The notes beneath the pieces were generated by a model that worked only from the letters and a program-made list of their open reading frames with translations, had not been told where the DNA came from and did not search any database. Both the position numbers and the translations under genes were made by a program. Below, one piece after another: positions 8,844 through 18,803 of a DNA stretch of 64,000 nt. The stretch spans positions 1-64,000 of the forward strand of contig CAZDMQ010000009.1 of NCBI GenBank assembly GCA_964506685.1. The letters are read 5' to 3'. Positions within the stretch are counted from its first letter, which is position 1, and every line of letters begins with the position of its first letter. The stretch comes from UBA5336 sp964506685 (GTDB lineage Bacteria; Pseudomonadota; Alphaproteobacteria; Caulobacterales; Hyphomonadaceae).

Positions 8844-10084
8844 TGAAACATCAACGGATCCGTCGGGCGAGCGCCCTCGGACTTGCAGCCGTTCTGGCGG
8901 CGTGTGGCAGCGAACAGGCCGCCGCGCCCACGGCCCCCGGGGAGACAGCTGGCGCCGCGCAACAGCCGCCGGCCGGGCAGGCACCAGGCGGGACGGCGGT
9001 GGAGCCGGAGGCGGGTCCGGCGACGGTCGATACTGGTTATCTGGACCAACCCCTCGTCACGGAGATCTACACCGCAGACCCGTCGGTCCATGTCTGGGAT
9101 GATGGCCGGATCTACGTCTATCCCAGCCACGACATCGACGCCGGGATTCCCGATGATGATCTCGGCAGCCAGTACGCCATGCGCGACTATATCGTGCTGT
9201 CGATGGACGAGATCGGCGGGGACGTCACGATCCATGACATCGCCCTGGATGTCGACGACGTGGCATGGGCGGCAGAAGACATGTGGGCGCCGGACGCAGC
9301 CGAGAAGGATGGCAGATACTATCTTTACTTTCCGGCAAAGGACGCCGACGGCGTGTTCCATATCGGTGCGGCGGTCTCGGACTCCCCGACCGGCCCCTTC
9401 ATTGCCGAACCAGAGCCGATTGAAGGCTCGTTCTCCATGGACCCCGCAGTCTTCGAGGATGAGGATGGTCGCTACTACATGTATTTCGGGGGCATCTGGG
9501 GCGGGCAATTGCAGCGCTGGGAAACCGGGACCTATAATGACGATCCGGACCTGAACACCGACCTGCAGGGCGACGACCCGTCGACGTCGGCAGACGAGGG
9601 CGGCTTCGATGACCGCCCCCAGCATGCACCCCAGGTCGCCCGCATGGCAGATGACATGGTCTCCTTCGCGGAGCCGCCGCGCGATGTCCTGCTGCTCGAC
9701 GAGGATGGCGACCCGGTGAAGATGCGGGACCATGACCGCCGCTTTTTCGAGGCGGCCTGGGTCTTCAGGCGTGGCGGGACCTACTATTTCACCTACTCGA
9801 CCGGCGACACCCACAAGATCGCCTACGCCACTGGCGAGAGCCCCTATGGTCCCTTCACCTATCGCGGTGTCGTGCTGCAGCCCGTGCAGGGCTGGACCAA
9901 CCACCATTCGATCTTCGAGGCAGACGGCCAGTGGTACCTAGCTTATCACGATACCCAGCTGTCGGGCCGCAACCATCTCCGGAACGCGAAAATCACGCCC
10001 CTGACCTTCCGGGAGGACGGCTCGATCGAGACGGTCGACCCGTTTCGGATCCCTGCTGCGGAGACCGGTTCACGTCCAGGCTGA
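8843..10084 (+). CDS. GH43 family glycosidase lipoprotein
   Basis: A 413-aa lipoprotein (lipobox LAAC) with a five-bladed GH43 propeller, probably an arabinofuranosidase or beta-xylosidase. Seen: catalytic base Asp79 in ADPSVHVWDDG; the AEDMWAPDA block; a pKa-modulating Asp in FSMDPAVFEDEDGRYY; the general-acid Glu in FFEAAWVFRRGG; and the metal-site His region WTNHHSIFE. A Pro/Ala-rich linker of about 50 residues separates the lipid anchor from the enzyme. Two ATGs overlap at 8840 and 8843; AGGAGA at 8831-8836 is better spaced for 8843. It is the last gene of the operon. The exact GH43 subfamily and substrate are not decided by the sequence alone. Confidence 0.88.
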   Translation: MKHQRIRRASALGLAAVLAACGSEQAAAPTAPGETAGAAQQPPAGQAPGGTAVEPEAGPATVDTGYLDQPLVTEIYTADPSVHVWDDGRIYVYPSHDIDAGIPDDDLGSQYAMRDYIVLSMDEIGGDVTIHDIALDVDDVAWAAEDMWAPDAAEKDGRYYLYFPAKDADGVFHIGAAVSDSPTGPFIAEPEPIEGSFSMDPAVFEDEDGRYYMYFGGIWGGQLQRWETGTYNDDPDLNTDLQGDDPSTSADEGGFDDRPQHAPQVARMADDMVSFAEPPRDVLLLDEDGDPVKMRDHDRRFFEAAWVFRRGGTYYFTYSTGDTHKIAYATGESPYGPFTYRGVVLQPVQGWTNHHSIFEADGQWYLAYHDTQLSGRNHLRNAKITPLTFREDGSIETVDPFRIPAAETGSRPG

Positions 10085-10125
10085 ACTCGCGATTGCGGTG
10101 TGATCGAGGCCGTCGGCCGGCGGCC

Positions 10126-11856
10126 TCAATTCGACGACGTCGCATACAGACCGAAGACAACACCGGTAAAGCTGAAGCCGTCGACGCGTTCCATGCTGAG
10201 CGCCCGGCCATCGAGATCCTCGGCCAGGACCGTCCAGTCCGATCCGTCCAGACTGTAGGCGAAGTCATGATCGCGGCCAGCCGTCGTGATCCTCAGCCGC
10301 ACAGGCGTGGCCGCAAGGCCCCCGATTGGCGTGCGGGCGAGGACGGTGCGTTCACCGTTCCGGTTCTGGGTCAGGCGGACTTCCCTGCGACCTTCGCTGT
10401 CGAGGCCGATACCGATGGCGACGTAGTTGTGGTCATCATGGAAGGCGACGAGCCCGGCCTCGTCACCTTCGGAGACGGGGTCGAATTCCATCCCGGTTTC
10501 GGCCACGGCATGGTGGTGTTGCTGGCGACGGGCCAGCAAGGAGGGCTGGCCGCCGTCGCCCAGTCCGACGGGACGTGCGGCGATGACCAGCTTGCCCCTG
10601 TCGAGGGTGAACCAGGTCTCGTCGGGGACCCGCGGTGTCATCCATTCCGGCCCGATCGTATCGCCTTCGAAGGCGTCGTTGATGGTGAAATTGCCGCTCA
10701 AGGGCGGGGTGTCTTCCGGCATCGGCTCACCGGCCGGACGCGGCACGCTGAACGGCAGGGCCTTGCCCCTTTCAAGGATAATCGGCCAGCCATCGTGCCA
10801 CTTGACCGGCGCGATAAAGGTCTCCCGGCCAGTGTTGTGGAACCAGACCTCATAGGGCCGGATACCGAGGAAGATGGCCCACCAGGCGCCTGCCGCGTCC
10901 TGGACAAGGTCGGCATGGCCAAGCGCGGTGACCGGATTGTCTCGGTCATCGGGCAGGTCGCGCTGGGTGAGGATCGGATTGTCTTCATAGGGCGCATAGG
11001 GGCCGAGCACTGACCGCGCGCGCAGCACGACCTGGGAGTGTTCGAGGCTGGTGCCGCCCTCCGCGCTGGAGAGGTAATACCACTCACCGATGCGGTAGAT
11101 ATGTGGCCCCTCGATCCAGATCGGCTTGTCTTCCGGACGCACGCCGCCATTGATCAGCACCACCGGCGCGCTGACAGGCTGGAAGGTCTCCCGGTCGATC
11201 TCGCGGATCAAGATGGCGCGGTGTCCCTCATAGCGCGACCCGCCCGGCGGCAGCTCGTTGTTCATCAGGTACATCTTTCCGTCGACATCAAAGAAGATCG
11301 AGGGATCGATGCCGCCGACCTCGGGCATGAAGACCGGGTCCGACCATGGACCGGCGGGATCGCGGGCGGTGATGATGAAATTGCCGCCGCAGTCCACGCA
11401 TGTGTTCGCGATGTAGAAAACGCCCTCATGATACTCGATCGTCGGCGCAAACACGCCGCGGGACAGCGGCAAGCCGTCGAAATCGAGCATGCCCGGCCGG
11501 TCTATGGCATTGCCGACTTGCTGCCAGGTGACGAGGTCGGTGCTGCGGAACACCGGGATGCCGGGATACCAGGTGAAGGTCGAGTTCACGAGGTAGTAGG
11601 TCTCGCCCGCTCTGGTGACAGAGGGATCCGGATAGAAACCGGCCAGGACCGGGTTCGGCGCCTCGCCCGGGGGCAGGCTTTCGAAGACGGGATCGCGGCC
11701 TGTGTAGCGGAAGTTGTCGAAGCGTGCCTGGGGCTGTCCGACCCGCCCGACTTCGGCAGCGACCTCTGGTTTCGCCGGACCGGGCTGGCAGGCCGCCAGG
11801 CCGAGGGCCAGGATGCTGGCCACCAAATATGCGATGCGACGGGCGCCGTCCCCCAT
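10126..11856 (-). CDS. GH43 (subfamily 12-like) beta-xylosidase/arabinofuranosidase lipoprotein
   Basis: A 576-aa lipoprotein (lipobox LAAC) with the GH43 catalytic base in FYPDPSVTRAGETYYLVNSTF and the GGIDPSIFF and WIEGPHIYRIGEWYYLSSAEGG blocks. It also has a C-terminal beta-sandwich of about 200 residues (GH43 C2/DUF1349-like). This two-domain arrangement is that of GH43_12-type xylosidases and arabinofuranosidases. The start at 11856 follows a GGTGAGGTC ribosome site; the open frame runs further up to 12198 without signal features. It converges on the plus-strand GH43 gene with a gap of only 41 bp and has its own LacI-type operator upstream. Confidence 0.88.
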   Translation of the reverse strand: MGDGARRIAYLVASILALGLAACQPGPAKPEVAAEVGRVGQPQARFDNFRYTGRDPVFESLPPGEAPNPVLAGFYPDPSVTRAGETYYLVNSTFTWYPGIPVFRSTDLVTWQQVGNAIDRPGMLDFDGLPLSRGVFAPTIEYHEGVFYIANTCVDCGGNFIITARDPAGPWSDPVFMPEVGGIDPSIFFDVDGKMYLMNNELPPGGSRYEGHRAILIREIDRETFQPVSAPVVLINGGVRPEDKPIWIEGPHIYRIGEWYYLSSAEGGTSLEHSQVVLRARSVLGPYAPYEDNPILTQRDLPDDRDNPVTALGHADLVQDAAGAWWAIFLGIRPYEVWFHNTGRETFIAPVKWHDGWPIILERGKALPFSVPRPAGEPMPEDTPPLSGNFTINDAFEGDTIGPEWMTPRVPDETWFTLDRGKLVIAARPVGLGDGGQPSLLARRQQHHHAVAETGMEFDPVSEGDEAGLVAFHDDHNYVAIGIGLDSEGRREVRLTQNRNGERTVLARTPIGGLAATPVRLRITTAGRDHDFAYSLDGSDWTVLAEDLDGRALSMERVDGFSFTGVVFGLYATSSN

Positions 11857-11913
11857 GCCTGACCTCACCTGAACGGTTTCCCTGCAGCCGATGCGACGAC
11901 AGTCACATCGCTT

Positions 11914-11927
11914 TGTTACCGTTATCA
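11914..11927. promoter_or_regulatory. LacI-family operator TGTTACCGTTATCA
   Basis: It matches all ten fixed bases of TGnTAnCGnTAnCA, the pattern of the perfect palindrome at 3098-3111. It lies 58 bp upstream of the GH43 start codon at 11856, suitable for repression of that gene. Confidence 0.6.
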
Positions 11928-12061
11928 ATTCGAGGCCGGCGGGTCCAGTCGAAGTTTTCTCCGGTTCATGCGGTTTCAGGCACCGGAGACTGGCGGCATC
12001 GGTCGCGCCGGGCAGTGCCGGGCCGGGAATGTGACGCAGGCGAGATCGGCGCGGACGCGAT

Positions 12062-12487
12062 TCAGGGCGCTTCGTCGAGGCAGTCGGCACCGTCGGTTGC
12101 CGTGTTGCAGATGGCCATGATGCGATAGGCGCCGTCGCGCCCCTGTTTGACGCGGATCGCCACCTCATCGCCCTCGGAGAAGCCGGAAAGGTCCGCATCG
12201 GCCACGGTCTCGAAGCCCATGGTCATGGCGCCCATCGCAAAGCCCCCTTCGAACGGGCCGTGATCGATGGTGACGAAATCGCCCAGTTCGCCCAGCGATA
12301 CGATGGTCCCGGTGGCGTCGGCGACCCCGCCGGTTGCCGGGCTGGCAGCGGGTTGGCCGTTGGCCACGAGGGCTTCGGCCGCCGCAGGGGGGGCGGCCGG
12401 GGCGTCGGCGCCGCTGTCCTGCGCGTTGCCGCAGGCGGAAATGGCAAGCGCGACCAAGCCGGTGGTGAGAGGGTGGAGGGTTTTCAT
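12062..12487 (-). CDS. cusF: CusF-like periplasmic copper/silver-binding protein
   Basis: A 141-aa protein with a signal sequence ending in a possible lipobox (LAISAC), an Ala/Pro-rich linker and a CusF-type OB-fold domain (about residues 57-125). The domain includes DFVTIDHGPFEG and GAMTMGFE, which supply the His, Met and Met of a Cu(I)/Ag(I) site. CusF proteins hand metal to the CusCBA pump. The start overlaps the cusA stop by 4 bp, and a GGGAG motif precedes it. It is the last gene of the efflux operon. Confidence 0.85.
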   Translation of the reverse strand: MKTLHPLTTGLVALAISACGNAQDSGADAPAAPPAAAEALVANGQPAASPATGGVADATGTIVSLGELGDFVTIDHGPFEGGFAMGAMTMGFETVADADLSGFSEGDEVAIRVKQGRDGAYRIMAICNTATDGADCLDEAP

Positions 12488-15400
12488 GCTGTTTCTCCCT
12501 GAGCATGCTGGATGGGGTGCGCATCGCCGGACGGGCCGCTGGTGCGCGCGTAAAGCGTTTGGCCGACCCGGATCGCGTAGATCGCCGGGATCACGATAAG
12601 GGTCAGCAGAAGCGTCGAAGCCATGCCGCCGAGCATTGGCAGGGCGATGCGGCGCATCACGTCGGCGCCGAGCCCGCTGGTCAGGAAGATCGGGGCGAGA
12701 CCGGCGAAGATGGTGATCACCGTCATCAGCTTGGGCCGGACCCGCATGGCCGCGCCCCGGCTGATGGCGGCGAGCAGTTCGGACTGGGTCTCCGGCCTTG
12801 CCCGGCGCACTTCGGCATCAATGTAGAGCAGCATGATCACGGCGGTTTCGACCGCAATGCCGCCGAGGGCGATGAAGCCGACGGCCACCGCCACGGACAG
12901 GTTGTAGCCCGCCAGCCAGACAGCCCAGAGCCCGCCGACCAGCCCGAAAGGCAGGCTCGCCATGATGATCAGCGTGCGGTCGAGCCGGCCGAAATGCAGC
13001 ATGAGAAGCAGGAAGATGAGTGTCATGGCGGACGGGATTGCGATGGCAAGACGCGCACGTGCATCCTGCATCTGCTCATACTGGCCGGCAAAATCCACCG
13101 CATAGCCCGGCGGCAGGTCGACCGCTTCGGCGACGGCCGCTTGCGCTGCGCTGACATAGCCGCCAAGGTCGCGGCCGGCGATGTCCACGAACACCCAGCC
13201 GGTGAGGCGCGCATTTTCCGAGCGGATCATTGGCGGCCCCTCGCCATAGGTGATCGAGGCCAGTTCTCCGAGGGGGATGTGTGCGCCCGCCGGTGTCGGC
13301 ACGAGAATGGTGCCGATGGCTTCGGGACTTTCGCGGAACGCCCGGTCATAGCGCGCGATGATGTCATAGCGCTCGCGGCCCTCGACCGATTGCGCCAGCG
13401 CGAGCCCGCCGAGTGCGCTGCGCACGACAGACTGGAACGCGCCCATGTCGATGCCCCGCCGGGCCAGCTCACTGCGGTCCGGCACGATATCGAGATACTT
13501 GCCGCCGAGGACCCGGTCGGCAAAGGCCGAGCGCGTGCCGGGAATGTCGGCCACGACGGTTTCGATCTGCCGGGCGATGGCTTCGATCTCCGTGAGGTCA
13601 TCGCCGGTGACCTTGATGCCGACCGGCGTGCGCACCCCGGTGGAGACCATGTCCATGCGGATCTTGATCGGATAGCCCCAGGAATTGACGAGGCCCGGCA
13701 TCTGCAGCCGACGGTCCAGCTCGTCCTTCAGGTCCTCGATGGTAAGGCCAGCTCGCCATTCGCTCCTGGGTTTCAGCGCAATCCAGGTCTCGATCATGGT
13801 CAGCGGGGCCGGGTCGGTGGCGGTTTCGGCACGGCCGGCCTTGCCAATGGCGCGCTCGACTTCCGGCACCGTCATGATCAGCCGGTTGGTCTGGCCGAGG
13901 ATTTCCCGCATCTTGGTCTCCGATGCCCCTGGCAGCGTGGTGGGCATGTAGAGCAGCTCGCCCTCGTAGAGCGCCGGCATGAATTCCGAGCCGATCCGCT
14001 GCAGCGGGATGACGACACTGGCCGTAAGGGCAATCGCGAGCACGACGGTCAGCCATTTCAGCCGCAGCGCGAGATGCAGGACCGGTCTGTAGGCCCATAT
14101 GAAAAAGGCGTTCAGCGGGTTGGCCGTCTCCGGCCGGAACCGGCCCCGCATCAGGTAGAGCATCAGCACCGGAACGAGCGTGACAGACAGGATCGCAGCA
14201 AACGCCATGGCATAGGTCTTGGTGAAGGCGAGGGGGCTGAACAGACGGTAGCTCTCCCCGGTCAGGGCAAAGACCGGAAGGAAGGATACGGTGATGATCA
14301 TGAGGGAGAAGAAGATGCCGGGGCCGACCTCCTGTGCAGCTTCGAGCAGGGCGGTGCGGCGGGTCCTCGCGTCGGAATTGTCGCCAAGCTCCGAAAGCCG
14401 GCGGCTGGCATTCTCGACCAGCACTATGGCTGCGTCGACCATGGCCCCGATGGCGATGGCGATGCCGCCCAGCGACATGATGTTTGCCGTCACGCCCTGC
14501 CAGGACATGATCAGGAACGCCCCGAGCACGCCCAGAGGCAGGGTGACGATCGCCACCAGCGACGACCGCACGTGCAGCAGGAAGATCAGGATCACCAGCG
14601 CGACCGCAATCGCTTCCTCGACCAGCTTCTCGCGCAGGTACGCCACCGAGCCCTCGATCAGGGGGGCGCGGTCATGGACCGTGACGATCTCGACGCCGTC
14701 GGGCAGGCCGCGGCGCAGTTCGGCCAGCTTGTCCTTGACCCGTCCGATGACCTCAAGTGCGTTCTCGCCGTCGCGCATGATGACGATCCCCGCAACCGTC
14801 TCGCCTTCGCCGTTGAGTTCGACAATGCCGCGCCGCAGCGCCGGTCCTTCCACGATACGGGCGACATCACCGAGCCGGACCGGTGTGCCGTCCTTGGCAA
14901 ACAGCGTGACCGCCTCGAGATCGGCGCGCTCGTCGACATAGCCCGAGGAACGGATCACGTATTCGGTTTCGGCCTGTTCGACGACCCGTCCGCCGACCTC
15001 TGCGGACGCCGCGCGCACGGCCTCGCGGATGCGCGCAATGGAAATGTCGAAGCGGCGCAGGGCGTTGGGGTCGAGCAGGACCTGGTATTCGCGCACGAAG
15101 CCGCCGACCGAGGCGACTTCAGCCACCCCCTCCACCCCGGAGAGTTCCAGTTTCAGGAACCAGTCCTGCAGTGTGCGCAGCCCGGCAAGGTCGGTCTGGC
15201 CTGTCCGGTCGACCAGCGCGTACTGGTAGACCCAGCCAACACCTGTGGCATCCGGTCCGATCTGCGGCACGGCGCCTTCGGGCAATTCGGAACCCAGCCG
15301 CGAGAGCGCTTCGAGGACGCGCGCACGTGCCCAGTACAGGTCGACATCATCCTCGAAGATGACATGGACAAAGCTCGTGCCGAACATCGACTGCCCCCGC

Positions 15401-15690
15401 ACATCCTTCGTGCGCGGCAGGCCGAGCAGGCGGGTGGACAGGGGATAGGTGACGAGGTCCTCGACGATCTGCGGGCTCTGGCCCGGAAAGTCGGTGCGGA
15501 TGATGACCTGCGTGTCGGTGAGGTCGGGCACGGCGTCGAGCGGGGTCGCCCGGACCGCCATCCAGCCAGCGACAGCCAGTGCGGCGGCCAGCACCAGCAC
15601 GATGAGCTGGTTGGCAAGCGACCAGGCGATGATGCCGGCCACCCAGGACCTCGACGGGTCGCGCCCGGCGAGATCGTCCGGCGCGCTCAT
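12484..15690 (-). CDS. cusA: CusA/CzcA-type heavy-metal RND efflux pump
   Basis: A 1068-aa inner-membrane proton-driven exporter of the HME-RND class, the usual length for CusA. Seen: the first transmembrane helix followed by DLTDTQVIIRTDFPGQSP and YPLSTRLLGLP, which mark the heavy-metal subgroup; the FARM-like segment with GAMVDAAIVLVENA in the central helices; and two 12-helix halves ending with GGMASTLLLTLIVIPAIYA. It works with CusB and CusC to move Cu(I)/Ag(I) across the envelope. Both ends overlap neighbouring genes by 4 bp (ATGA), so the operon is translationally coupled. Copper/silver rather than Co/Zn/Cd specificity is inferred from the CusF partner. Confidence 0.92.
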   Translation of the reverse strand: MSAPDDLAGRDPSRSWVAGIIAWSLANQLIVLVLAAALAVAGWMAVRATPLDAVPDLTDTQVIIRTDFPGQSPQIVEDLVTYPLSTRLLGLPRTKDVRGQSMFGTSFVHVIFEDDVDLYWARARVLEALSRLGSELPEGAVPQIGPDATGVGWVYQYALVDRTGQTDLAGLRTLQDWFLKLELSGVEGVAEVASVGGFVREYQVLLDPNALRRFDISIARIREAVRAASAEVGGRVVEQAETEYVIRSSGYVDERADLEAVTLFAKDGTPVRLGDVARIVEGPALRRGIVELNGEGETVAGIVIMRDGENALEVIGRVKDKLAELRRGLPDGVEIVTVHDRAPLIEGSVAYLREKLVEEAIAVALVILIFLLHVRSSLVAIVTLPLGVLGAFLIMSWQGVTANIMSLGGIAIAIGAMVDAAIVLVENASRRLSELGDNSDARTRRTALLEAAQEVGPGIFFSLMIITVSFLPVFALTGESYRLFSPLAFTKTYAMAFAAILSVTLVPVLMLYLMRGRFRPETANPLNAFFIWAYRPVLHLALRLKWLTVVLAIALTASVVIPLQRIGSEFMPALYEGELLYMPTTLPGASETKMREILGQTNRLIMTVPEVERAIGKAGRAETATDPAPLTMIETWIALKPRSEWRAGLTIEDLKDELDRRLQMPGLVNSWGYPIKIRMDMVSTGVRTPVGIKVTGDDLTEIEAIARQIETVVADIPGTRSAFADRVLGGKYLDIVPDRSELARRGIDMGAFQSVVRSALGGLALAQSVEGRERYDIIARYDRAFRESPEAIGTILVPTPAGAHIPLGELASITYGEGPPMIRSENARLTGWVFVDIAGRDLGGYVSAAQAAVAEAVDLPPGYAVDFAGQYEQMQDARARLAIAIPSAMTLIFLLLMLHFGRLDRTLIIMASLPFGLVGGLWAVWLAGYNLSVAVAVGFIALGGIAVETAVIMLLYIDAEVRRARPETQSELLAAISRGAAMRVRPKLMTVITIFAGLAPIFLTSGLGADVMRRIALPMLGGMASTLLLTLIVIPAIYAIRVGQTLYARTSGPSGDAHPIQHAQGETA

Positions 15691-17492
15691 TGGACCAACT
15701 CCGCCATCGGGTCAGGCCAGGTGGTGCGTTCGGCTGCCGTATCGCCGTAGGGATTGCGCGGATCGCGGCCTTGCTGGATCCACGCCCGTCCCGAGCCGGT
15801 GTCACGGAACAGGCTGAGCCCGGCGTCTCGATAGTGGACCGGCGCGCCCTGCATGAGCCAGGGCTCCAGTGCGGCGACCAGCCGGGCCAGCGCCGTTGCC
15901 AGCGCCTCGCCCTCGCGCGCGGCCTTCGCATCCCGCAGCGCGGCCTCCGCCTCTGCGATGACCCCTTCCAGCCGGGTTCCGGCAAAACGGGTGCGCAGCA
16001 CCTCGCCATGGCCAAGCGCAGGATCGACGACACCGGGCCGGACCGGGTAACCATCGGTCAGCGCTTCGTGGAAATAGAGCGCCATGTCGGTGAAATGGTC
16101 GATCCCGGCCAGTGTTCCGGCATCGATGGGCAACTCCGACAAGGGTGTGTCCGGCCCGGCATTCACGGCGGACGGGGCCTGCAGCTTGCGCAATCCCTCG
16201 CGCAGGCTCGCCTCGCTGCCGAGCAGGAACTGCCCGCGGGTCACGACCTCATCGCCTGCGTCGAGGCCGGAGAGGATTTCAGTGCGACCGCCTGCACTGA
16301 GCCCGGTCTGCACCCTGCGTGCAGCGAACCGGCCCTCGCCGCGCGCAATGATCACCTGTGCGCCCGTACTGTCCATCAGGATCGATTCGGTCGGTACCGT
16401 GAGCCGGTCCCCGGTGCGCAGGTCGATGGTGATATCGGCATAGGCGCCCGGGCGCAGATAGCCTGCGGTATTGTCGACTTCGATACGCACCTGTCCGGTG
16501 CGGGTTGCCGCGTCTATGGTCGGGTAGATGTAGTCGATCGTCCCCTTTCCGGGCGCGTCGGGCGCGCTGGGATAGGTCAGGCGCACGTGCTGGCCGGTGT
16601 CGACGAGGGGCAGGTCGCTTTCCGGAATCGCAGCCATGACCCAGACCCCGGCATAAGATTGCAGGCGCAGCACCGGGGTGCCGGGTTCGACATAATCGCC
16701 TTCACGGACTTCCAGCGCGGCAACCGTCCCGCCCGCCTCGGCGTAGACCGGCACGCGCTCCGTCAGCTGGCGGGTGTCCATGAGCTGCCGGACCGCCCGC
16801 TCCGCCATGCCGAGCGACAGCAGGCGCTGGCGCACCGCAGCGATCCGTACCGCGTTGCCGATAGTCAGCGAGGCGAGCATGTCCTTCTGAGCGGCGATCA
16901 GGTCGGGACTGTAGACCCGGTAGAGCCGCGCGCCGGGCCGCACCGTGTCGCCCTCGGCGCGCACCGTCAGGTCTTCGATCCAGCCTTCGAGCCGGGCGAC
17001 CGACACCGTCTCAAGCCGTTCATTGGCCTCGACCGTTCCAAATGCGCGCAAGGTCCGGGTGAGCGGCGTGATGGCCGCCGGTTCGGTGCGGATGCCCATG
17101 GTCTGGATCATTTCCGGGGCCACCGCGACGCCTGATCCGCCCGCCTCATCGGCGTAGACCGGGATGTAATCCATCCCCATGGAGTCCTGTTTCGGCACCG
17201 GTGAGGTCTTGGGCAGGCCCATGGGGTGCTTGTAGTAGAGGATTTCGCCCCGCTCGCCGCTGTCCCCGGCAGCACGACCGGCCTGAACGGACGCGGGCAC
17301 GAGGTCCATGCCGCAGATCGGACAGGCGCCATCGGGATCGGTCGAGATATAGTGCGGGTGCATCGGGCAGGTATAGGCGGCCGTTTCCTGCGCCGGGGCG
17401 GGGTCGCCGGCCGGCATCGGCGCCGTGCTGCGGTTGCCGCAGGCTGCCAGCAGGACTGCGGATGCGGTAATCAGAAGGAGGGTCGGCTTCAT
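15687..17492 (-). CDS. cusB: CusB-type periplasmic adaptor with two heavy-metal-binding motifs
   Basis: A 601-aa membrane-fusion protein. After a lipoprotein-like signal (LLAAC) come two YHS/HMBD-type metal motifs: an intact YTCPMHPHY...CPICGMDLVP near residues 40-70 and a degenerate second copy (YYKHPMG...DSMGMDYIPVY) lacking the Cys pair. Then follow the barrel-sandwich, hairpin and beta-barrel domains of RND adaptors. A C-terminal domain of about 150 residues contains ALYFHEALTDG and resembles a DUF3347-type domain. It links CusA to CusC. It overlaps cusA and cusC by 4 bp each. Confidence 0.9.
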   Translation of the reverse strand: MKPTLLLITASAVLLAACGNRSTAPMPAGDPAPAQETAAYTCPMHPHYISTDPDGACPICGMDLVPASVQAGRAAGDSGERGEILYYKHPMGLPKTSPVPKQDSMGMDYIPVYADEAGGSGVAVAPEMIQTMGIRTEPAAITPLTRTLRAFGTVEANERLETVSVARLEGWIEDLTVRAEGDTVRPGARLYRVYSPDLIAAQKDMLASLTIGNAVRIAAVRQRLLSLGMAERAVRQLMDTRQLTERVPVYAEAGGTVAALEVREGDYVEPGTPVLRLQSYAGVWVMAAIPESDLPLVDTGQHVRLTYPSAPDAPGKGTIDYIYPTIDAATRTGQVRIEVDNTAGYLRPGAYADITIDLRTGDRLTVPTESILMDSTGAQVIIARGEGRFAARRVQTGLSAGGRTEILSGLDAGDEVVTRGQFLLGSEASLREGLRKLQAPSAVNAGPDTPLSELPIDAGTLAGIDHFTDMALYFHEALTDGYPVRPGVVDPALGHGEVLRTRFAGTRLEGVIAEAEAALRDAKAAREGEALATALARLVAALEPWLMQGAPVHYRDAGLSLFRDTGSGRAWIQQGRDPRNPYGDTAAERTTWPDPMAELVQ

Positions 17493-18736
17493 GGCGTCAC
17501 CAGGAGGGCGTTCATGCGGGCAATGGCCTCGGCCCGAAGCGCGCGTTGGGCGACGATATCGGCACGGCGTTGCAGGATGTCGATTTCGCCTTGTATGACC
17601 GGGGCATAGGTGCCGGCGCCGGCCTCGTAGGAGGTGAGACGCGCCCGGGTTTGCTCTTCGAGTGCGGCAATCTCCTGCTCGAGGGCGGTGATGGTGGCGA
17701 GGGACCTCTGCCGGGCCGCATCGAGCGTCTCGTATTCGGCGCGGGCAAGACGGGCCGCCGCCATGCGATGTGCCTGCGCGGCTGCGCGGTCCATCAGGGC
17801 GGCGCGTTTGCGTGGCACCTGACTCCTTTCCGCCCAGAGCGGCAGGGTGAAGGAGACCTGTCCGGAGACCCAGTCGTCCCCCTCGAAGTTCGAGAACGCC
17901 CCCCCGCGCCCGGATTCGCGCTGCTGGTAGGTCAGTTCAATGCCCCAGTCGGCCCGCCAGGCCGCTTCGGCCTGATCAACGCGCGCATCGGCCTCGCTGA
18001 CGGCTGCGTCGGCAACGCGGACCGCGTGAAACTGCGTGGCATCACCCGTCCAGGGCGTCAGCTGCGCCGGCGGGGCAGGGCTGTGGGGGACCTCGCCGAC
18101 AAGGTCGCGAAGGCGAGCGGAGATGCGGGCGAGGCGCTCGGTTACCGTCGCGCGTTCGCGTTCCACGCGCGCCCGGGCGGCTGACGCTTCCGCGATCTCA
18201 GGCAGATCGGCCGCGCCCGAACCGATCTCGGCTTCCAGTACGGTTTGCAGTTCGAGATACTTCTCGTCCTGGGTGTCGAGGAGGCTGGCCGTCTGCTCGA
18301 GGTGATGGCGGTGATGCAGCAGCAGGATGAGCTCGGCCCGGAGCGCGGCCAACCGTTCGGTGCGCCGGGCGTCCAGTACATCCGACGTTGCGAGCGCTCC
18401 CTGTGCCAGCGCCTGGCGTTCGGCGCGGCTGGGTAGGGCCTGCCGGATACCGATTGCCTTGTGGGTCGGCAGGAAGGTGTCGAAGGAGGGGTCGAAAACG
18501 GGGAAGTTCTGGATCCCGACCGTGATGACCGGATCGGGCAGAGCCATGGCCGCACGGCTCCGTTCGCGGCCGGCGTCAGCCTGGAGGTCGAGCGCCTCGA
18601 GGCTTGGATGGCCGGCGAGGCGGGCCTCGAGTTCCTGGAAACCCTGGGCGCGGGCGAAGTGCACGCCGGCGAACGAGCCGACCTGCGTGGCGGTCACGGC
18701 TGCGCAGAGCAGGCCGGTCTTGAGGAAGGGCAACAT
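17489..18736 (-). CDS. cusC: CusC-like TolC-family outer-membrane efflux protein
   Basis: A 415-aa outer-membrane channel with a signal peptide and two related TolC-type helical halves. The first begins near HPSLEALDLQADAGRERSRAAMALPDP, a typical outer-membrane efflux protein opening. It is the exit duct of the CusCBA pump. The start at 18736 has only a modest AAGG motif. It lies 67 bp after the small Cys/His protein gene and overlaps cusB by 4 bp. Confidence 0.88.
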   Translation of the reverse strand: MLPFLKTGLLCAAVTATQVGSFAGVHFARAQGFQELEARLAGHPSLEALDLQADAGRERSRAAMALPDPVITVGIQNFPVFDPSFDTFLPTHKAIGIRQALPSRAERQALAQGALATSDVLDARRTERLAALRAELILLLHHRHHLEQTASLLDTQDEKYLELQTVLEAEIGSGAADLPEIAEASAARARVERERATVTERLARISARLRDLVGEVPHSPAPPAQLTPWTGDATQFHAVRVADAAVSEADARVDQAEAAWRADWGIELTYQQRESGRGGAFSNFEGDDWVSGQVSFTLPLWAERSQVPRKRAALMDRAAAQAHRMAAARLARAEYETLDAARQRSLATITALEQEIAALEEQTRARLTSYEAGAGTYAPVIQGEIDILQRRADIVAQRALRAEAIARMNALLVTP

Positions 18737-18803
18737 GGGGGCAGCACCTTGGTGACATGATACGGGCAGGAAGTGACCGCGCGCAGGCGCGGTGGGCCCG
18801 GTA

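Noticed and set aside
12505..15750. Very long open frame (1081 codons) on the plus strand opposite cusA
   Set aside because: It is the antisense shadow of cusA, rich in His, Gly, Asp and Arg as expected for a reversed high-GC gene. It has no domain and no ribosome site.
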